A stretch of DNA of 16,819 nt from Actinomycetes bacterium (GTDB taxonomy: Bacteria > Actinomycetota > Actinomycetes > S36-B12 > UBA10799). The notes under the pieces were generated by a model. It saw nothing but the letters and a program-made list of their open reading frames with translations. It did no database searches and was not told the DNA's origin. Positions 1-6,670 of the stretch are shown piece by piece. Location of the stretch: assembly GCA_029779995.1 (NCBI GenBank), contig JAKOZM010000217.1:1-16819 (forward strand). Reading direction: 5' to 3'. A program made the position numbers and the translations under genes. Within the stretch, counting starts at the first letter, position 1, and each line of letters opens with the position of its first letter.

Positions 1-173
1 ACACCGACGAGGTCGACGTTGTCGCTCGGGACCCGAACGACGAGGTCGCCTTGGTCAATACGCAGCACGAGGTACTCGCGCTCTTCGCCCTTGATGACGC
101 GCTGCTCGATACTCTCGATGCGAGCTGCGCCGTGATGCGGATAGACAACCGTGTCGCCGACGGAAAATGCCAT
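1..173 (-). CDS. carD: CarD-family RNA polymerase-binding regulator, N-terminal part (truncated by window edge)
   Basis: Reading the minus strand from the ATG at 173 gives a protein beginning [20 protein letters not shown], followed by an [13 protein letters not shown] segment and [11 protein letters not shown]. This matches the N-terminal RNA polymerase interaction domain (RID) of CarD. About 57 codons are present; the C-terminal DNA-binding helical domain lies beyond the left edge. CarD binds the RNA polymerase beta subunit and stabilises open complexes at many actinobacterial promoters, including rRNA promoters. A purine run (AAGGGG) about 9 nt upstream of the ATG may be the ribosome-binding site. 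It is divergent from the downstream lipoprotein gene, as carD and lpqE are in mycobacteria (from memory). Identity is confident; the C-terminus cannot be judged. Confidence 0.93.
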   Translation of the reverse strand, partial: MAFSVGDTVVYPHHGAARIESIEQRVIKGEEREYLVLRIDQGDLVVRVPSDNVDLVG

Positions 174-202
174 GTGTGGAGGTGCCCCTTCCCGTGGCTT
201 CC

Positions 203-230
203 ATCGTAACACGGACAATTCACGCCGTAA
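203..230 (-). promoter_or_regulatory. candidate carD promoter
   Basis: On the minus strand, TTACGG (225-230) and TACGAT (203-208) are separated by 16 nt and end about 30 nt before the carD ATG. The -10 is close to consensus and the -35 is only partial. Assigned by eye; the role is inferred. Confidence 0.35.
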
Positions 231-323
231 GACGACTGTAAAGAACCGCTGTGGGGCGTCGGAGCCGAGAGCGCCCGAGTTCGGCACGCGGCGCCACCGT
301 TACCGTCTGGCCCAGCCGACAGC

Positions 324-372
324 CGTTCGTCCGCAGTACAGGCGTTCGTCCGCGGTACAGCCGTTCGTCCGT
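324..372. repeat. 19-bp tandem direct repeat (about 2.6 copies)
   Basis: The core CGTTCGTCCG starts at 324, 343 and 362, a strict 19-bp period. The first two units (324-342 and 343-361) differ at two positions; the third is partial and diverges after CGTTCGTCCG. It sits between carD and the lipoprotein gene, outside any supported gene. It may be a regulator binding cluster or a chance slippage product; the sequence alone does not decide. Confidence 0.7.
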
Positions 373-529
373 TCCGGCCGCAGCGCCGAACCGGCTTCCC
401 CGGACTGGGTCCAGGCCATCCCCGGTCCAGCCGTACAGCAATCCCAGAACCGCTACTGGCCAGTCGCCTTCCCTAGGGCAGGTCCTCGTCGGTAAAGTGC
501 GGCACGTCAGTAGTGACCTGGGAGGAACT

Positions 530-1141
530 GTGTCAATCACCGCACGCCGCGTGACGGCTTTAGCCGCCGCTGCCGTCCTGCTTCCGTCGTTGAGCGGTTG
601 CTGGTCCGGCTTCAGCGCTCAGACCTCCGAGCAGGCCAACCAGGCCGTCGGCAACGGGTCGAACCTCGCCACCGGCGACATCCAGATCCGCGGCGCGGTG
701 TGGGTGCGCAATGTAATGAACCCGTCCGAGGCGACCCTGGTGGCAACATTCATCAACAACGGGGACGTGCCGGACAAGCTGACGAAGGTGGAGATCACCC
801 CGACGTCCCCGATGGGCATCACCGGAGGCGCCATGGAGGTCACCCCCGGACAGTCTGTCCGCAGCGGCTTCTGGAGCACCAGCTTCATCAACGCTTTCAA
901 CCTGCAGGCGTTCCCCTCCACGTTCGTGCCGACCACGTTCACCTTCGAGAACGCCGGGACTGTGGCCGGCGACGTCATCGCGATGCCGAACACCGGGCAG
1001 TACGCGCAGGTGCCAGTGGCAGTCACCGAGCAGCAGAAGTTGCAGGAGTTCGCGGGTCAGACCGAAACCACAGACGAGACAACAGCCACCGAAAAGGTGA
1101 AGAAGGCCAAGAAGAAGAAGGCGGAAGCCGCAGCCGGGTGA
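530..1141 (+). CDS. LpqE-like secreted lipoprotein
   Basis: The 203-residue protein starts at GTG 530, chosen because GGAGGA (521-526) precedes it and because this start puts an ideal lipoprotein signal at the N-terminus: Arg6-Arg7, a hydrophobic Ala/Leu stretch, and lipobox LSGC at residues 21-24. Cys24 should be lipidated and anchor the protein to the outer face of the membrane. Residues 45-165 look like a beta-rich domain (GDIQIRGAVWVRN, ATLVATFINNGDVPDKL) resembling mycobacterial LpqE and, loosely, PCu(A)C/DUF461-type copper-binding folds. I do not see the Met/His copper ligands clearly. The tail is unusual: Thr/Glu-rich, then a Lys/Ala run (KVKKAKKKKAEAAAG). The neighbouring carD matches the mycobacterial carD-lpqE arrangement (recalled). 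Function is not known; the lipoprotein call is strong and the LpqE link moderate. Confidence 0.8.
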   Translation: MSITARRVTALAAAAVLLPSLSGCWSGFSAQTSEQANQAVGNGSNLATGDIQIRGAVWVRNVMNPSEATLVATFINNGDVPDKLTKVEITPTSPMGITGGAMEVTPGQSVRSGFWSTSFINAFNLQAFPSTFVPTTFTFENAGTVAGDVIAMPNTGQYAQVPVAVTEQQKLQEFAGQTETTDETTATEKVKKAKKKKAEAAAG

Positions 1142-1150
1142 AAGCGTCGC

Positions 1151-1834
1151 TTACATCTCGAGCTTGTATCCCAGCCCGCGCACTGTAACCAGCACGGTCG
1201 GCTCGGCAGGGTCAGGCTCGATCTTCGACCGCAGGCGCTTGACGTGCACATCCAGAGTCTTCGTGTCGCCGACGTAGTCTGCGCCCCACACCCGATCGAT
1301 GAGTTGTCCGCGAGTGAGCACCCGGCCCGCGTTGCGCATGAGCACCTCGAGCAGTTCGAACTCCTTGAGCGGGAGTTTCACGGACTGACCGTCGACTGTC
1401 ACCACATGCCGATCGACATCCATCTTGATGTTCCCTGTGCTCAACGTCATCTCTGAGCCGGACGCACTCTCCGGGCCCCGGCGCCGCATGACTGCTCGGA
1501 TCCGCGCCACGAGTTCGCGCGACGAGAAGGGTTTGGTCACATAGTCGTCCGCGCCCAGTTCCAGACCGACGACCTTGTCGATCTCGGAGTCCTTGGCGGT
1601 CACCATGATGATCGGCACCGAGGACACGTTGCGGATCTGACGGCACACCTCTGTCCCCGGAATCCCTGGCAGCATGATGTCGAGCAGCACGATGTCGGCA
1701 CCTTCGCGCTCGAACGTGGCCAAGGCCGCGTGGCCGTCGGCGGCCACGGAGACCTCGAATCCCTCCTTGCGCAACATGAATGACAGAGCGTCACTGAATG
1801 ACTGCTCATCCTCCACAACCAAAATACGACTCAT
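1151..1834 (-). CDS. regX3: OmpR/PhoB-family phosphate response regulator RegX3
   Basis: The 227-residue protein has a receiver domain (about 1-118) with the acidic pocket ED8-9 region, phosphoacceptor Asp52 (LLDIMLP), Thr79 and Lys101 (VTKPF). A winged-helix DNA-binding domain follows (about 128-226) with the ELLEVLMRNAGRVLTR and VHVKRLRSKIEPDP segments typical of PhoB/RegX3. It is phosphorylated by the SenX3 kinase under phosphate limitation and activates phosphate-uptake genes. The ATG overlaps the stop of the upstream kinase gene (ATGA), so the two are translationally coupled. Its 3' end lies only 9 bp from the end of the convergent lipoprotein gene, with no room for a separate terminator. 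In streptomycetes the equivalent regulator is called PhoP. Confidence 0.95.
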   Translation of the reverse strand: MSRILVVEDEQSFSDALSFMLRKEGFEVSVAADGHAALATFEREGADIVLLDIMLPGIPGTEVCRQIRNVSSVPIIMVTAKDSEIDKVVGLELGADDYVTKPFSSRELVARIRAVMRRRGPESASGSEMTLSTGNIKMDVDRHVVTVDGQSVKLPLKEFELLEVLMRNAGRVLTRGQLIDRVWGADYVGDTKTLDVHVKRLRSKIEPDPAEPTVLVTVRGLGYKLEM

Positions 1835-3024
1835 GCGCTTGATTCCTCCTCGAAGACAGCGTGCATGGGAATGGAAATCTCCTCAGTGGGGAAGGGCGGC
1901 AGGCGCAGCGTGAAGGTACTTCCTTCGCCGAGGATGCTCCACACGCCCACCTCGCCACCGTGGTTCTCCGCAACGTGCTTGACGATGGACAGCCCCAACC
2001 CGGTGCCACCCGTGACCCGTGATCGGGCCTGATCCACCCGGTAGAACCGCTCGAAGACCCGCTGCAGTTCGCTTTCGGGGATCCCCATCCCCTGGTCGGT
2101 CACGCTGATCTCCACCACATCATTCGTCAGTCGTGTGGCCACGGCGACACTCGTTCCACGCGGACTGTAATTGATTGCATTGGTCAGCAGGTTGCGTAGC
2201 GCGGTGACGAGTTGGGACTCCATGCCCAACACCATGAGCTCTGATTGCGGTCCGACGATCACGTCGATCTGTGAGTTGTGGGCAAGTTGTCGCACCGCAT
2301 CCGTGGCTTCCCCGACCACCGCGTCGATGGATACCGGCGCCGCGTCCTTGAGCGGGTCGGTGCCCTGCAGACGGCTCAGGTCGATCAGGTCGCCCACCAG
2401 GTCACTCAGACGACCCGCCTCGGCTTCCATGCGGCCAGCGAAGTGGCGCACTGCTTCCGGTTCGTCGGCCGAACTGAGCACAGCCTCGGCCAGCAGACTC
2501 AAGGCGCCGATGGGGGTCTTGAGTTCGTGGCTGACGTTGGCGACGAAGTCGCGGCGGACGGCATCGACACGCTGGGCCTCGGAGAGGTCCTCTGCGAGCA
2601 CCAGGACCCGATCTGGGCCGAGCGGGGCGACCCGCAGTCGCAAAGTGATCAGCCCCTTGCCCAACGGTGGTCGGCGTACTGTGACATCGTGCTCGCGGAT
2701 CTCGCCGTCGTGTCGCACGTCGGCGATCATCGACGAGATCTCCGGGATCGCGATCCGCCCGTTTTGAATCAGTGTCATCGCCAGGGCCTGGTTACTCATG
2801 CGCACCGGGGCGCCCGATCCGTCCACCACGACCGAAGCCTCTGGCAATGCGGCCAGCACGCGCTCGATCTCGCCCTGTTGAATACCGTCCTCGACGGCCT
2901 GCGCGGAAGCCGGCACGTCCTGTTCGCGCCACTTGGCCAGCCACCACCCCGCAAGCATGCCGATAGCTGCCCCCAGCAGCATCCACAACGCCATCACACT
3001 ACGAACAATAGGTAACGCCAGCAC
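1831..3024 (-). CDS. senX3: Sensor histidine kinase SenX3
   Basis: Up to 397 residues. One N-terminal membrane helix (about 11-32), a degenerate PAS-like region (about 50-148), and a HisKA domain with the phospho-acceptor His166 in RRDFVANVSHELKTP. The HATPase domain has an N box (NLLTNAINYSPRG, 278-290), G1 (DQGMGI, 310-315), an F box (ERFYR) and G2 (GGTGLGL, 339-345). All catalytic elements look intact. The HELKTP block and RSRVTGGTGLGLSIVKHVA closely resemble mycobacterial SenX3. It phosphorylates RegX3 when phosphate is scarce. The coordinates give the longest frame, starting at GTG 3024, which has no Shine-Dalgarno. GTG 2997 or ATG 2994 is equally possible, because a TATTGT hexamer lies 7 nt before 2997 and the membrane helix begins right after ATG 2994. 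Divergent from phoU. Confidence 0.93.
   Translation of the reverse strand: MLALPIVRSVMALWMLLGAAIGMLAGWWLAKWREQDVPASAQAVEDGIQQGEIERVLAALPEASVVVDGSGAPVRMSNQALAMTLIQNGRIAIPEISSMIADVRHDGEIREHDVTVRRPPLGKGLITLRLRVAPLGPDRVLVLAEDLSEAQRVDAVRRDFVANVSHELKTPIGALSLLAEAVLSSADEPEAVRHFAGRMEAEAGRLSDLVGDLIDLSRLQGTDPLKDAAPVSIDAVVGEATDAVRQLAHNSQIDVIVGPQSELMVLGMESQLVTALRNLLTNAINYSPRGTSVAVATRLTNDVVEISVTDQGMGIPESELQRVFERFYRVDQARSRVTGGTGLGLSIVKHVAENHGGEVGVWSILGEGSTFTLRLPPFPTEEISIPMHAVFEEESSA
3005..3010 (-). promoter_or_regulatory. candidate senX3 -10 element (leaderless start)
   Basis: TATTGT on the minus strand lies 7 nt upstream of GTG 2997 and 10 nt upstream of ATG 2994. This spacing would place the transcription start on or next to the start codon. 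No clear -35 is seen, which fits an activator-dependent promoter. Inferred. Confidence 0.35.
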
Positions 3025-3059
3025 TCGGCGGCAGACAGCGCCCGAACTTGCGGCGTGCT

Positions 3060-3094
3060 CTTCAGGTGATGTTCACCCCGAGGATGCGTTCACG
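3060..3094. promoter_or_regulatory. PHO-box-like operator between senX3 and phoU
   Basis: Two adjacent 11-bp units share the TTCA core: CTTCAGGTGAT (3060-3070) and GTTCACCCCGA (3071-3081). A further GTTCACG stands at 3088-3094. The second unit fits the actinobacterial PHO-box unit (GTTCACC-type, 11-bp direct repeats) bound by PhoP/RegX3 regulators, as I recall that consensus. GGTGA-TGT-TCACC (3065-3077) is also an inverted repeat. The location between divergent senX3 and phoU is where autoregulation would be expected. Confidence 0.55.
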
Positions 3095-3120
3095 TGGGCT
3101 GCCGGATCCCCCGGCGGGGC

Positions 3121-3126
3121 TATCGT
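3121..3126 (+). promoter_or_regulatory. candidate phoU -10 element
   Basis: TATCGT lies 6 nt before TTG 3133 and 9 nt before ATG 3136. The -35 position (about 3098-3103, GCTGCC) has no match to consensus, as expected if RegX3 bound upstream activates it. No Shine-Dalgarno precedes either start. Inferred. Confidence 0.35.
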
Positions 3127-3135
3127 CACTGATTG

Positions 3136-3789
3136 ATGCGCAGTGTCTTCCACGCCCGTCTCGCCGCGCTCGACCAGAATCTGGCCAGCCTCTGCGAGCA
3201 GGTGGGCCACGCCCTGCGGCGGGCCGTGGAGGCCGCCCTGACGGCGGACCTGCGGTTGGCCGAAGAAGTGATCAGTGAGGGCCGTGACATCGACCACGAG
3301 GCCCGGCAGGTGACGATCGACGCGGCGTATCTGACCGCACAACAACAGCCCGTCGCGCACGATCTGCGAGTCCTCCTCGCCGCTGCGCAGCAGGCTGTGT
3401 CCCTTCGGCGCATGACCGGACTGGCCACAAACATCGCCAAGGCCACCCGCCGACGCTACCCGCGACCCCTCATACCGCGGGAGGTGCGCGACGTGGTGGT
3501 CGATATGGCCGATTTGGGGCAGTCGCTGACCGATCGCCTGCAGCGGGCTCTGGGCGAAGCGGACCTGGCTAGTGCACATGTTGTGCGGGCAGCGGGGGCG
3601 CAGATGGGTTCGCTGCACACAGAGATGCTGGCGATCGTCGGCTCCTCGGCATGGCCGCACGATGTGTCGACGGCGGTGGATGTCTGCATGCTCAGCCGCG
3701 ACCTGCAGCGTTTCGCCGAGCACGCCCAGACGATTGCCGACGAAGTCGTGTACGTGGCCACGGGTTCCGCCCCGCCTGTCGCGCACTAG
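3136..3789 (+). CDS. phoU: PhoU-family phosphate signalling regulator
   Basis: The 217-residue all-helical protein shows the two tandem three-helix repeats of PhoU: MRSVFHARLAALDQNLASLC at the start, then LRRMTGLATNIAKATRRRYP (about 90-109) and LSRDLQRFAEHAQTIADEVV (about 186-205). PhoU is cytoplasmic and links the Pst phosphate transporter to the sensor kinase, repressing signalling when phosphate is plentiful. It is divergent from senX3-regX3. ATG 3136 is preferred; TTG 3133 is the alternative. The repeat motifs are degenerate: where many PhoU proteins have an Asp (RxGDxA) this one has TGLA in repeat 1 and AEHA in repeat 2, so metal-cluster binding may be weakened. Mycobacterial PhoY2 also lacks the first Asp, as I recall it. 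Confidence 0.93.
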   Translation: MRSVFHARLAALDQNLASLCEQVGHALRRAVEAALTADLRLAEEVISEGRDIDHEARQVTIDAAYLTAQQQPVAHDLRVLLAAAQQAVSLRRMTGLATNIAKATRRRYPRPLIPREVRDVVVDMADLGQSLTDRLQRALGEADLASAHVVRAAGAQMGSLHTEMLAIVGSSAWPHDVSTAVDVCMLSRDLQRFAEHAQTIADEVVYVATGSAPPVAH

Positions 3790-3983
3790 GGCTGGCCAGT
3801 TTCGTTGTGGTCCCGCCCGGGGTGTCCCAGCACCTTCTCCCATTTGCGCGCCGGGGAGGCGCAGACGAACGCGTGAGCTGAACCAGGCAAGTCCGCCAGC
3901 GACACGTTCCCGTAAGAACCCCTGCAATTAACCCACCATTCACTTTCACGTATAGTTCAGTTCATACAGGGAAGAGGTGGGAC
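3790..3983. other. intergenic region downstream of phoU
   Basis: No protein-coding signal is seen here. A short perfect inverted repeat, GCGCC-GGGGA-GGCGC (3848-3862), could act as a weak terminator for phoU, but there is no T-tract after it. The right end carries the promoter for the small ORF and mshA (3928-3956). I looked for known riboswitch or tRNA patterns and recognised none. Confidence 0.45.
3928..3956 (+). promoter_or_regulatory. sigma-A-type promoter upstream of the small ORF and mshA
   Basis: TTAACC (3928-3933), a 17-nt spacer and TATAGT (3951-3956) make the most canonical vegetative promoter in the window apart from groEL. The predicted start near 3963 gives a leader of about 20 nt before the small ORF ATG at 3984. 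TTCA motifs recur at 3939, 3945, 3956 and 3961, overlapping the -10; they might be a repressor site, but this is speculative. Confidence 0.6.
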
Positions 3984-4088
3984 ATGATCGAGATGACGTG
4001 GACCGTGAAGCGCGACGAAGCCGGCCAACGAGTGTTGAATGCCACCTGGACAAGCATGGTGAAGGCCCAGTTGCCACTGGCCTCGTAG
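3984..4088 (+). CDS. candidate small protein (34 aa) at the head of the mshA transcript
   Basis: ATG 3984 to TAG 4086-4088 encodes 34 residues beginning MIEMTWTVKRDEAGQRVLNA and ending in WTSMVKAQLPLAS. It is preceded by a good purine-rich ribosome-binding site (GAGGTGG, 3974-3980) and by a canonical promoter whose predicted start is about 20 nt upstream. The stop lies 37 nt before the mshA start, on the same strand, so it would be the first cistron of that transcript. I do not recognise the protein. It has no membrane segment or Cys cluster and is probably cytosolic. It could be a genuine small protein or a leader peptide affecting mshA translation. Support comes from signal placement only; conservation is untested. 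Confidence 0.5.
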   Translation: MIEMTWTVKRDEAGQRVLNATWTSMVKAQLPLAS

Positions 4089-4125
4089 ACCCGAGAGGCA
4101 CGTTGGGTCGCCATCGGGGAAACTG

Positions 4126-5391
4126 GTGCGTATGCGTGCGCACCGGGTAGCCATGATCTCGATGCACACGTCACCCTTGGCCATGCCAGGCAGTGGCGAT
4201 GCCGGCGGCATGAATGTGTACGTACTGGAGACCGCCAAGGAGCTCGCCCGCCAGGGCACCGAGGTCGAGATCTTCACCCGCGCCACGTCCAGCGAGCAGC
4301 CGCCGCGAGTGCCCGTGATCGATGGCGTCACAGTGCACCACATGAGTGCTGGTCCCTATGAAGGCCTGCGCAAGGAGCAGCTGCCGGGCCAACTCTGCGC
4401 ATTCACCGCGTCGGTCCTGCGGGCCGAGGCACACAGACCCGAGGGCTACTACGACCTCGTGCACTCGCACTACTGGCTCTCGGGACAGGTGGGCTGGGTG
4501 GCGGCCGAACGCTGGCAGATCCCGCTCGTGCACAGCATGCACACCATGGCCAAGGTGAAGAACCTCACCCTGGCCGCTGGCGACACCCCCGAGCCCTACG
4601 AACGAGTGCTCGGTGAGGAGCAGGTGGTGGCGGCCGCCGACATGCTCATCGCCAATACCGAGACCGAGGCCGACGACCTCGTCACCTTGTACGACGCCGA
4701 CCCCGAACATGTGGCCGTGGCCCTGCCCGGTGTCGACCTGGCCACGTTCTCCCCCGGGCCTCGGACTGCGGGTCGGGAATGGCTGGGGATGTCCAGTGAC
4801 GACATCGTTCTGCTCTTCGTCGGGCGCATTCAGCCTCTGAAGGCTCCGGACATCCTCGTGCGCGCCGCCGCCCACCTTCTCGACCGCCGCCCGGACCTGC
4901 GGCCCCGACTCAAGGTGGTCATCAACGGCGGACTCTCCGGCAACGGCCTGCAGCGCTCTGCGGAGTTGCCCGCGCTCGTAGATGCCCTGGGCCTGCGCGA
5001 CATCGTCACGATGATGCCGCCGGTAGCCCGTGACCGGCTGGCCGACCTCTACCGGGCGGCAGACGTGGTGGTGGTGCCGAGTTATTCGGAATCGTTCGGC
5101 CTGGTCGCCGTCGAGGCCCAGGCCTGCGGGATCCCCGTGGTGGCCAGCCGGGTCGGCGGCCTCACCACGGCTGTCGGGGACGGCGGAGTCCTGGTGGCCG
5201 GTCACGATCCGGCGGGCTTTGCCGACGCCTTGGGCACCATCCTGGGTGACCCGGCAACCCAGCAGCGGATGTCCGTGCTGGCGCGCCGACACGCCCAGCG
5301 GTTCAGTTGGGGCGCGACCGCCACCGCCACGCTGCAGGCGTACGACCGCGCCCTGGCGGGCCGTCCGATCCTGCTGAGGCGCTACGCATGA
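4126..5391 (+). CDS. mshA: D-inositol-3-phosphate glycosyltransferase MshA (mycothiol synthesis)
   Basis: The 421-residue GT-B fold, GT4-family enzyme transfers GlcNAc from UDP-GlcNAc to inositol 3-phosphate, the first step of mycothiol synthesis. N-terminal domain signatures are ISMHTSPL (11-18), the PGSGDAGGMNVYV glycine loop (21-33) and LVHSHYWLSG (111-120). The C-terminal domain has FVGRIQPLKAPD (231-242), VINGG, and the nucleotide-sugar motif SESFGLVAVEAQACGIPVVA with the EX7E pair Glu322 and Glu330. Length is normal. GTG 4126 is taken as start because GGGGA (4116-4120) lies 5 nt upstream; ATG 4132 is possible. The stop overlaps the start of the YbjN-like gene (ATGA), the same neighbour pair as in mycobacteria (Rv0486-Rv0487, recalled). 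Confidence 0.95.
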   Translation: MRMRAHRVAMISMHTSPLAMPGSGDAGGMNVYVLETAKELARQGTEVEIFTRATSSEQPPRVPVIDGVTVHHMSAGPYEGLRKEQLPGQLCAFTASVLRAEAHRPEGYYDLVHSHYWLSGQVGWVAAERWQIPLVHSMHTMAKVKNLTLAAGDTPEPYERVLGEEQVVAAADMLIANTETEADDLVTLYDADPEHVAVALPGVDLATFSPGPRTAGREWLGMSSDDIVLLFVGRIQPLKAPDILVRAAAHLLDRRPDLRPRLKVVINGGLSGNGLQRSAELPALVDALGLRDIVTMMPPVARDRLADLYRAADVVVVPSYSESFGLVAVEAQACGIPVVASRVGGLTTAVGDGGVLVAGHDPAGFADALGTILGDPATQQRMSVLARRHAQRFSWGATATATLQAYDRALAGRPILLRRYA

Positions 5392-5864
5392 TCGCGATGG
5401 TGACCAAGTGGGCCCGTGACTGCGGCCTGGATCACGAGGTGGCCGACAATGTCGTCACCGTGATTCTGCCCGGCGAGCACAAACTGCGCACGACGTGCGC
5501 TTTGGTGACTGGGCCCCACTCGCTGAGCATCAACGCCTTCGTTGCGCGGCACCCGGACGAGAACGCGCCTGCCGTCCACAGTTGGCTGCTGCAGCGCAAC
5601 CGCCGCCTACTCGGCGTCGCTTACGCCATCGACCACCTCGGCGACATCTACCTGGTCGGCAGACTGCCGGCCACAACTGTGACCAGCGATGTGCTCGATC
5701 AGGTCATGGGAGTGGTCCTTTCCGAAGCAGACGGATCGTTCAACACGATCCTGGAGATGGGCTTCCGGTCCTCGATCGAACGGGAATGGCGCTGGCGACT
5801 GTCGCGTGGCGAATCCACCGCGAACCTGGCCGCCTTCACTCACTTGCGCCCAGGCGACGTCTGA
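5388..5864 (+). CDS. YbjN-domain protein (small sensory/chaperone-like fold)
   Basis: The 158-residue protein starts at ATG 5388, which overlaps the mshA stop by ATGA; GAGG at 5376-5379 serves as ribosome-binding site. The frame stays open upstream inside mshA, but the coupled start is far more likely. The sequence (VVTVILPGEHKLRTTCALVTG, SLSINAFVARHPDE, AVHSWLLQRNRRL, GDIYLVGRLPA) fits the YbjN family, which has a type III secretion chaperone-like fold. No enzymatic motif is visible. The conserved position right after mshA in mycobacteria (the Rv0487 type) suggests a linked role, but none is established. Soluble, with no signal peptide. Confidence 0.82.
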   Translation: MIAMVTKWARDCGLDHEVADNVVTVILPGEHKLRTTCALVTGPHSLSINAFVARHPDENAPAVHSWLLQRNRRLLGVAYAIDHLGDIYLVGRLPATTVTSDVLDQVMGVVLSEADGSFNTILEMGFRSSIEREWRWRLSRGESTANLAAFTHLRPGDV

Positions 5865-5877
5865 ATCTCGGCTTCGG

Positions 5878-5883
5878 TAGGTT
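5878..5883 (+). promoter_or_regulatory. candidate gpmA -10 element (leaderless start)
   Basis: TAGGTT is followed by exactly 6 nt and then the gpmA ATG at 5890. The spacing fits a leaderless transcript. The only Shine-Dalgarno-like purines (GGTAGG) overlap the hexamer itself, so the same bases could instead be the ribosome-binding site of a mRNA read through from the YbjN-like gene. Confidence 0.35.
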
Positions 5884-5889
5884 TGAGTC

Positions 5890-6633
5890 ATGAGCACTCT
5901 GATCCTTTTACGCCATGGCGAGAGCCAGTGGAACGCCAAGAATCTGTTCACCGGCTGGGTTGACGTCGACCTCACAGACAAGGGTGTCGCCGAGGGCGGA
6001 AAAGCTGGAGAACTGCTCGCGGAGTCCGGCATCCTGCCAGACGTCGTGCACACATCCGTGCTGCGCCGCGCGATCCGGACGACCAACCTGGCCCTGGAGA
6101 ACTGCGACCGGCACTGGGTGCCTGTACGCCGCAACTGGCGGTTGAACGAACGTCACTACGGCGCCCTCCAGGGCAAGAACAAGAAGCAGACGCTCGAGGA
6201 ATACGGCGAGGAGCAGTTCATGCTCTGGCGCCGGTCCTACAACACCCCGCCACCGCCCATCGCCATTGATGACGAGTTCTCACAGTTCGACGACCCGCGG
6301 TACGCGATGCTACCGCCGGAGATCCGGCCCCTGACCGAGTGCCTGCAAGACGTCGTACGGCGCATGCTGCCCTACTGGTACGACGCTGTGGTCCCCGATC
6401 TGCTGACCTACAACACTGTGCTGATCGGCGCGCACGGCAACTCCCTGCGAGCCCTGGTCAAACACCTGGAGGACATCTCCGACGCCGACATCGCGGGCCT
6501 GAACATCCCGACCGGCATCCCGCTGGTCTACGAACTCGATCCGGCCATGCGCCCGATCGGCCCAGGTCGATACCTGGATCCGGCCGCGGCGGAAACCGCT
6601 GCCGCCGCTGTTGCCAATCAAGGCAAGGGATGA
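5890..6633 (+). CDS. gpmA: 2,3-bisphosphoglycerate-dependent phosphoglycerate mutase
   Basis: The 247-residue enzyme interconverts 3- and 2-phosphoglycerate in glycolysis. It has the phosphohistidine motif LRHGES with His9, catalytic Glu87 in [12 protein letters not shown], and the second His182 in [11 protein letters not shown]. The insert [12 protein letters not shown] is typical of the dPGM type rather than of general histidine phosphatases. Length is normal. It follows the YbjN-like gene by 25 nt. In mycobacteria gpm1 is directly upstream of senX3 (recalled), whereas here the senX3-regX3-phoU block lies on the other side of mshA. Confidence 0.96.
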   Translation: MSTLILLRHGESQWNAKNLFTGWVDVDLTDKGVAEGGKAGELLAESGILPDVVHTSVLRRAIRTTNLALENCDRHWVPVRRNWRLNERHYGALQGKNKKQTLEEYGEEQFMLWRRSYNTPPPPIAIDDEFSQFDDPRYAMLPPEIRPLTECLQDVVRRMLPYWYDAVVPDLLTYNTVLIGAHGNSLRALVKHLEDISDADIAGLNIPTGIPLVYELDPAMRPIGPGRYLDPAAAETAAAAVANQGKG

Positions 6634-6645
6634 GTCTAGGCTGGA

Positions 6646-6657
6646 GGTAGCGCTACC
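6646..6657. promoter_or_regulatory. perfect 12-bp palindrome before the acidic-protein gene
   Basis: GGTAGCGCTACC is a perfect dyad with no spacer, located 12 nt after the gpmA stop and 13 nt before the ATG at 6671. It could be an operator for a dimeric regulator. It cannot make a good hairpin because there is no loop. Nothing in the sequence identifies the binder. Confidence 0.4.
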
Positions 6658-6670
6658 GACAGGAGCCATC

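Larger units (their letters stand above)
174..529. other. intergenic region between carD and the lipoprotein gene
   Basis: This 356-bp stretch separates two divergent genes. Reading frames are open through it on both strands, but they show no recognisable protein, no good ribosome-binding site, and Arg/Pro/Ser-rich composition typical of high-GC non-coding sequence. It holds the candidate carD promoter on the left, a 19-bp tandem repeat in the middle (324-372), and the GGAGGA ribosome-binding site of the lipoprotein gene at the right end (521-526). I see no RNA gene in it. Confidence 0.6.

Noticed and set aside
251..529. Upstream extension of the lipoprotein frame
   Set aside because: It would bury the lipoprotein signal peptide inside the protein; GTG 530 has a good ribosome-binding site.
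3073..3927. 284-codon frame antisense to phoU
   Set aside because: PhoU on the plus strand is a clear homologue; the antisense frame also runs through the PHO-box region and has no domain.
4171..5292. 373-codon frame antisense to mshA
   Set aside because: It is a shadow of mshA codon usage with no recognisable domain or ribosome-binding site.
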